Assembly: GCF_020616555.1 (NCBI RefSeq)
Contig: NZ_CP085173.1
Location: forward strand, 9,564,001 to 9,628,000
Direction of reading: 5' to 3'
Length of the DNA: 64,000 nucleotides
Origin: Streptomyces longhuiensis
GTDB taxonomy: Bacteria > Actinomycetota > Actinomycetes > Streptomycetales > Streptomycetaceae
Part shown: in pieces, positions 60,528 to 64,000 of the stretch
Layout of the letters: each line of letters opens with the position of its first letter
How positions within the stretch are numbered: position 1 is the stretch's first letter
Notes under the pieces: model-generated
Told to the model about the DNA's origin: nothing
The model's input: the letters and a program-made list of their open reading frames with translations, nothing else
Database searches by the model: none
Translations under genes and position numbers: made by a program

Positions 60528-60929
60528 TCAGCCCGAGCTGGTGCCGGTCTGGGTGTCGTGGTCGGGGGTGCTGCGCAGAAGGGACTCCACGAGCGCGGTG
60601 ACATGACGGCGGTCGGCATCCGACAGCCGCTGCAGACTCGCGATCAGCGTGGCGATCTCCGGATCGGACGCGGAACCGGCACCGTCCTCGAAATACAGAT
60701 GAATACCGCACGCCTCCGCGGCCGCCCGGCGCACCGCGTCCAGAGGCAGCTCCAGCCCCCTCGCCAAGCCTTCCAGGGTGGCCTGCTGCGGCATCCGCGC
60801 CACCTGCGCCACGGTCGCCAGATGATGGACCGTCGAACGCGGGATACCACCACGCCGGGCCACATCGCCGTAGGACCAGCCCTGTTGCTCCAGCCGGTTC
60901 TTCACCAATTCCTGAAGTGCATTGGCCAC
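60528..60929 (-). CDS. XRE-family HTH regulator
   Basis: The 133-residue protein begins VANALQELVKNRLEQQGWSY. The HTH is GDVARRGGIPRSTVHHLATV followed by ARMPQQATLEGLARGLELPL, typical of an actinomycete XRE class with a C-terminal helical segment (LIASLQRLSDADRRHVTALV). The GTG at 60929 follows GGGAGAA; the frame continues upstream to 61004 without family match. It converges on the 80-residue gene. Its position suggests it may regulate the peptide/protease locus, but no operator was identified. Confidence 0.85.
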   Translation of the reverse strand: MANALQELVKNRLEQQGWSYGDVARRGGIPRSTVHHLATVAQVARMPQQATLEGLARGLELPLDAVRRAAAEACGIHLYFEDGAGSASDPEIATLIASLQRLSDADRRHVTALVESLLRSTPDHDTQTGTSSG

Positions 60930-61229
60930 GAGATCGATTCTCCCTGCTCCTACCGCCCCAGGCAAATGACCACCCAGACGCGACATCCCACCCGCATACG
61001 GCATCCCACGACACCAGAATGATCACACAGCCGAACCCACACAGACCCCAACAGGCAGCAAGCAGCAAGCAGCAAGCAGCTGGCTGCCCTCGCCCGACCC
61101 GTGCGCCCCGGCGAGCGGCGGCCCAGTCCATACTCAACCGTCTCGGGCTCGGCGGGTGGAGACGCTGACGTGCCCCGGGTCTCGTGGAGCCGAGCGGTGT
61201 GAATCCAGGCCACTGGGCCGACCGTTGAG

Positions 61230-61500
61230 GACCCCAGTTCATACCCGGCCGGGTGAGTAGGCCGAGTGCACGGCGGCGGCACGTACGGTCGAAGAAGATC
61301 TCCAGGCACTCGAAGATCGTGTCTGCGAGTCCGAGGCAGGTCGCCACCTGCGGAAGGTATGGGAGCCCGGTCTGCATCCGGCCCCAGAAGAACTCGATCA
61401 CGGCGATGTCGCAGCAGTCGTCGATCGTGCCCATGGAGGGGACCAGCCCTGATGCTTGGGAGCGTTCGCTGAACGCCCAGGAGTCGAACCGGCCGACCCC
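61230..61500 (-). mobile_element. IS3-family OrfB C-terminal remnant
   Basis: The minus strand reads VPSMGTIDDCCDIAVIEFFW then GRMQTGLP and ADTIFECLEIFFDRTCRRRA followed by LGLLT. This matches the second-Asp to Glu region and the tail of IS3-group transposases (SMGTIGDCYDNAxxESFW..., RRHSALGxLTP). Most of the protein is missing and mutations are frequent. Confidence 0.7.
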
Positions 61501-61880
61501 GACCGGCCGCCGCAACACGAGACCTCTCGGCCAAGAACAACTGCTCGTCGACGGTTTCGGCAGGTGCCCTCCACCCCAGGACCTTCCAGCCTCTACTGCT
61601 CACGGCTGCGGCGACGGCTTCGATGTCCCCGGCGCTCTAGCGGGAAGGCCCGTTTCCCTGGCGAAGCACTGCCGCAGCACAGCGCGCCGTTGGTGTCGTC
61701 TTTGGTGCCGTGCCGCCAGGGGCAGTGCTGGCCAACGAAGCAGACCGTAAGCCCCGCCTCGGTCTTCAACTGCGCCTGTGGGCAAGCTCTTTGCCCCGGT
61801 CCCAGGCGAGCGAGGGTCGCCGCAAGTGCACAGGGTGTGCGGTGAAACGTGCCACGAGTGTGTCCTTCATGGCCACGGCA
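61501..61880 (-). mobile_element. IS30-family transposase C-terminal remnant
   Basis: Across three frames the minus strand gives AQLKTEAGLTVCFVGQHCPW, the second-Asp region, and GWKVLGWRAPAETVDEQLFL, the IS30 tail. The IS3 remnant begins directly after it, so one element was probably interrupted by, or joined to, the other. Confidence 0.65.
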
Positions 61881-61977
61881 CCGTACCCGCCCAGCGCGCG
61901 CTACGTTCTTCGTCCGCGACTGGTGCTGTGGCCGGGAAGGTTCACCGGGTCGCAACCGGGGCTCGTAGCCTGGCTGG

Positions 61978-62673
61978 ATGCCCGATGACCTTCTCGCCCT
62001 GTGGCCCCTCGCGCCCGCCTCCGAGACCGACTGGCTCGCCGAGCTCGCCCAGGACGACGGCCTCACCGGTTACGAGGCACCCAGGCGGCCCGACGCCGCC
62101 TGGGTGCTCGGCGGCATGTACGAGCGTGGGGGAACCGCGGACGATTCGGTCAACGACAGCCAGAGCCGGGATGAGCACCCTGGCCCGGGTTGGGAGCGGC
62201 TGCGCTGGGCACAGCTGGCCGCCCGCATCGGTGATCAGGTCGTGCCGCAGGGCCTGTACCCCTGTTTCCGCTGCTTCCCCTCTGCGAAAGAGGCGGGCGT
62301 CCGGCCCGGCTCCATCGAATGGCCGGCCGAAGGCAGTCTCGACAGGCCGACATGGGACCAGCTGATCCAGTTCCTTACCGTGCACAGCCCTCAGGGAGCA
62401 GACACCGTCTGCCTGGCGTACTACAACCCGATCATCACGCGGGACTTCGAGAAGGGGCATGTCCGCTCCGGCCGCCTGGGCGACGCCCAGTCCCTCTTCG
62501 ACAACCCTGACGTCCTTTACACCCCATCCAACCTGTGGGCCGCAGACCGCTCCTGGGTCGTCTATACCGACTACGACCTCTGGGGCACCAAGGTCTGCGG
62601 CCCCCGCCCGCTTGTTGAGGCGCTGCTAGCGGACCTCACGATCGAAGCCATCCGCCTGCCCTGGACCAGCTAA
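61978..62673 (+). CDS. Hypothetical soluble protein
   Basis: The 231-residue protein begins MPDDLLALWPLAPASETDWL. It has a central GWERLRWAQLAARIGDQVVP and QGLYPCFRCFPSAKEAG, and ends with an acidic/aromatic region: SNLWAADRSWVVYTDYDLWG followed by TKVCGPRPLVEALLADL. There is no signal peptide or membrane helix, and no family was recognised, though the text is clearly protein-like. It stands alone between IS debris and the 88-residue paralogue. Confidence 0.75.
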   Translation: MPDDLLALWPLAPASETDWLAELAQDDGLTGYEAPRRPDAAWVLGGMYERGGTADDSVNDSQSRDEHPGPGWERLRWAQLAARIGDQVVPQGLYPCFRCFPSAKEAGVRPGSIEWPAEGSLDRPTWDQLIQFLTVHSPQGADTVCLAYYNPIITRDFEKGHVRSGRLGDAQSLFDNPDVLYTPSNLWAADRSWVVYTDYDLWGTKVCGPRPLVEALLADLTIEAIRLPWTS

Positions 62674-62760
62674 TGACATGCCAGGCGCCGCGACACGAAC
62701 CCTTCCGGTCGCGGCCTGGAGGCCGTTGAAAAGTGAGACAGGGCCGTTCGTTACCGTTCG

Positions 62761-63027
62761 TTACCCAGGGTCCCGGTAGACCGCCAGGACGGCGCCGTTC
62801 ACCTCGATCCGGCGTTCCTGGATTTTCTCCCCGTATCGCAGTGCGGCCAGGCACTTGCGAAACAGTTCCAGTTCCTGTGTGTCCAGCACCGCGGCGGCCA
62901 GATTCATCAGGTCGTCCAGGCTGGCGGGTGTGAGCGGTTCGGGAAGCTCGCCGGAGAGCAGGACCACCGGCTCTCCTGTCCTGTCCCGTACGACGGCCGT
63001 GGCAAACGCTCCATGGACGACAAGCAC
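62761..63027 (-). CDS. Small orphan protein, paralogue of 55239-55520
   Basis: The 88-residue protein begins MLVVHGAFATAVVRDRTGEP and VVLLSGELPEPLTPASLDDL, and ends QERRIEVNGAVLAVYRDPG. It matches the 93-residue protein at 55.2 kb almost throughout. It has no membrane or signal sequence and no recognised family. Its 5' region, with GAGAGGATAG near 63079-63090, also matches that copy, so the duplication included the promoter or leader. The shared sequence implies that both are expressed. Confidence 0.75.
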   Translation of the reverse strand: MLVVHGAFATAVVRDRTGEPVVLLSGELPEPLTPASLDDLMNLAAAVLDTQELELFRKCLAALRYGEKIQERRIEVNGAVLAVYRDPG

Positions 63028-63332
63028 CTGGACCCCCCTCTCTGCCTCATGGAGGTTTCGGGCGGTTCAGGCCCGTGCGACGAGAGGATAGCCCCAATGG
63101 AACCTTTTTTAAGGTGATCTGACGCTTCAGCATGCAATAGGCGTAGGTGTCTAGATCGCCGGATCCACCCCGCCCGGCGTGCCGCACAGGCTGACCAGCC
63201 CAAGTCCTGCTGGCGCGCTATGCGTTGGCGGCCCCTGTGCTGTTTCGCCGTACCTCGGCCCCTTGCTCCACCGGCGTCGCGTGCTGGTGATGTGGAGGGA
63301 TGGCTGCAAGTTGAAATGCCGCATCGGGACTC

Positions 63333-63820
63333 GTGTGGCTGTTGCTGGCCTCCCAGGTGCGTATTGCGATCACGGACCCCCGCGATCCTGACGCCCGGTA
63401 TTGCCTGCGCTCCTACTTCGAGGAGTTGGGACGACGATTCGATTCCGGCTTCGACCCCGCCCAGAGCCTTTCTGCGAGCGACGAGGAGATGACGCTGCCC
63501 GACGGATTGCTTCTGGTGGCGAACGTGCAGGGCTCCCGGTCGGGTGCGGGGCGCTCAAGCTTCACCCCGAAACAAGGATCGCAGAGGTGAAGAGGATGTG
63601 GGCATCCTCGGACGTTCGCGGCCTCGGCCTGGGCCGCCGCATCCTCGAGCGTCTGGCAGAAGAGGCGATCATCCGAGGGATGCAGACGCTCAGGCTGGAG
63701 ACGAACCGCTCGCTCGCGGAGGCCAGACGCCTTTACGAGACTGCGGGGTTTGTCGAGGTCGAGGCATTCAACTCCGAGCAGTACGCGCACCACTGGTTCG
63801 AGCGGAACCTCACAACCTGA
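63333..63820 (+). pseudogene. GNAT acetyltransferase gene with a one-base frameshift
   Basis: The first frame reads DPDARYCLRSYFEELGRRFD and LPDGLLLVANVQGS. After a one-base loss near 63538 the second frame continues VGCGALKLHPETRIAEVKRM, WASSDVRGLGLGRRILERLA with the acetyl-CoA loop RGLGLGRR, and LETNRSLAEARRLYETAGFV to a stop at 63818. Joined, it gives a normal ~155-residue MarR-partner-type GNAT. Assembly error is possible. Confidence 0.75.
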
Positions 63821-63910
63821 GCTCTGTCGGTGGTGGTGCCTGCTTGGCCGAGTGAATGCATCTGCAGGCGGGTTGTTTGCCGCAGGTCGGTGGTGGAGGA
63901 AACTGTAGGG

Positions 63911-64000
63911 ATGGGCGACTCTGGTGATTCCCGCGGGCTGGCCTCGGTCGAAGTGATTCACGCGTGTCTGGTCGAGCGACTGAACGCGGCTTTGAGCGGG
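63911..64000 (+). CDS. Start of an unidentified gene, cut by the window end
   Basis: ATG at 63911 follows GGAGGAAA and opens MGDSGDSRGLASVEVIHACL VERLNAALSG, remaining open to the edge. Only 30 residues are visible, so no family can be named. Confidence 0.5.
   Translation, partial: MGDSGDSRGLASVEVIHACLVERLNAALSG

Noticed and set aside
1..64000. CRISPR arrays, tRNA and rRNA genes
   Set aside because: No regularly spaced repeats and no tRNA or rRNA hallmarks were recognised. A dedicated scan could still find a tRNA missed by eye.

Overview
The window looks like Streptomyces or a close actinomycete relative. GC is high throughout with strong third-position GC bias, GTG and TTG starts are common, and the gene families are typical of that group (SpoIIE/PP2C phosphatases, DUF5937-ArsR and CGNR regulators, DinB/DUF664 proteins, Tat-exported cell-wall enzymes, HXXEE, FUSC). 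No rRNA, tRNA or CRISPR array was recognised. The density of insertion-sequence debris and broken genes suggests a variable part of the genome, such as a chromosome arm or linear plasmid. That placement is inference.

Layout. 0-5.8 kb: a TnpB remnant, a PPOX-class flavin enzyme, a dnaK-grpE pair without dnaJ or hspR, and an MFS exporter divergent from a DUF5937-ArsR regulator with a palindromic operator between them. 7-15 kb: a DinB/SRPBCC pair, an HXXEE membrane protein, a FUSC protein, a methyltransferase gene bracketed by a ~50-bp inverted repeat, small proteins, gene fragments and a cupin. 15-21 kb: a CGNR regulator divergent from an epoxide hydrolase with repeated operator half-sites, an IS5-family element, a DinB gene trapped between two related IS ends, a GNAT, a cold-shock protein and a third DinB gene. 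21-26 kb: a PepSY lipoprotein, a decayed SUKH-like immunity gene, a secreted NucA/NucB-type nuclease and a DUF6461-like gene. 26-38 kb: a membrane PP2C phosphatase, an NmrA reductase, an XRE/membrane-protein operon, a PfpI-like protein, a two-domain muconolactone-isomerase-like protein, a divergent amidase/glycosidase pair, DoxX, cupin and LysR genes. 39-44.6 kb: two aminoglycoside-phosphotransferase-like genes (one frameshifted), a broken repeat protein, a truncated TSUP permease, DUF4267 and DUF1772 membrane proteins and a TetR regulator. 44.6-52.5 kb: a 953-residue GAF-PAS-PAS-GAF-SpoIIE-HATPase protein, IS fragments around a small orphan gene, a GNAT, an integrase remnant, and a TetR regulator divergent from a frameshifted SDR gene.

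55.2-60.9 kb holds the most unusual locus. Two tandem, strongly similar 70-71 residue peptides lacking a signal peptide are followed by a membrane protein that joins a PqqD/RRE-like domain, an HEFGH site-2-type (M50) zinc protease core and a long Pro/Ser/Thr tail. A secreted protein with two cysteine pairs comes next, then twin hairpins, then an IS3-derived protein without a DDE domain that is coupled to an 80-residue protein, and finally an XRE regulator. The locus is bracketed by two paralogous ~90-residue proteins (55.2 and 62.8 kb). It resembles a peptide-processing (RiPP-like) system, but no known modification enzyme is visible. 61.2-61.9 kb is a graveyard of IS30 and IS3 fragments, and the window ends with a frameshifted GNAT and the start of another gene.

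Decay is the other theme. At least a dozen gene remnants carry single-base frameshifts or stops, so either the region is eroding or the assembly contains indel errors.
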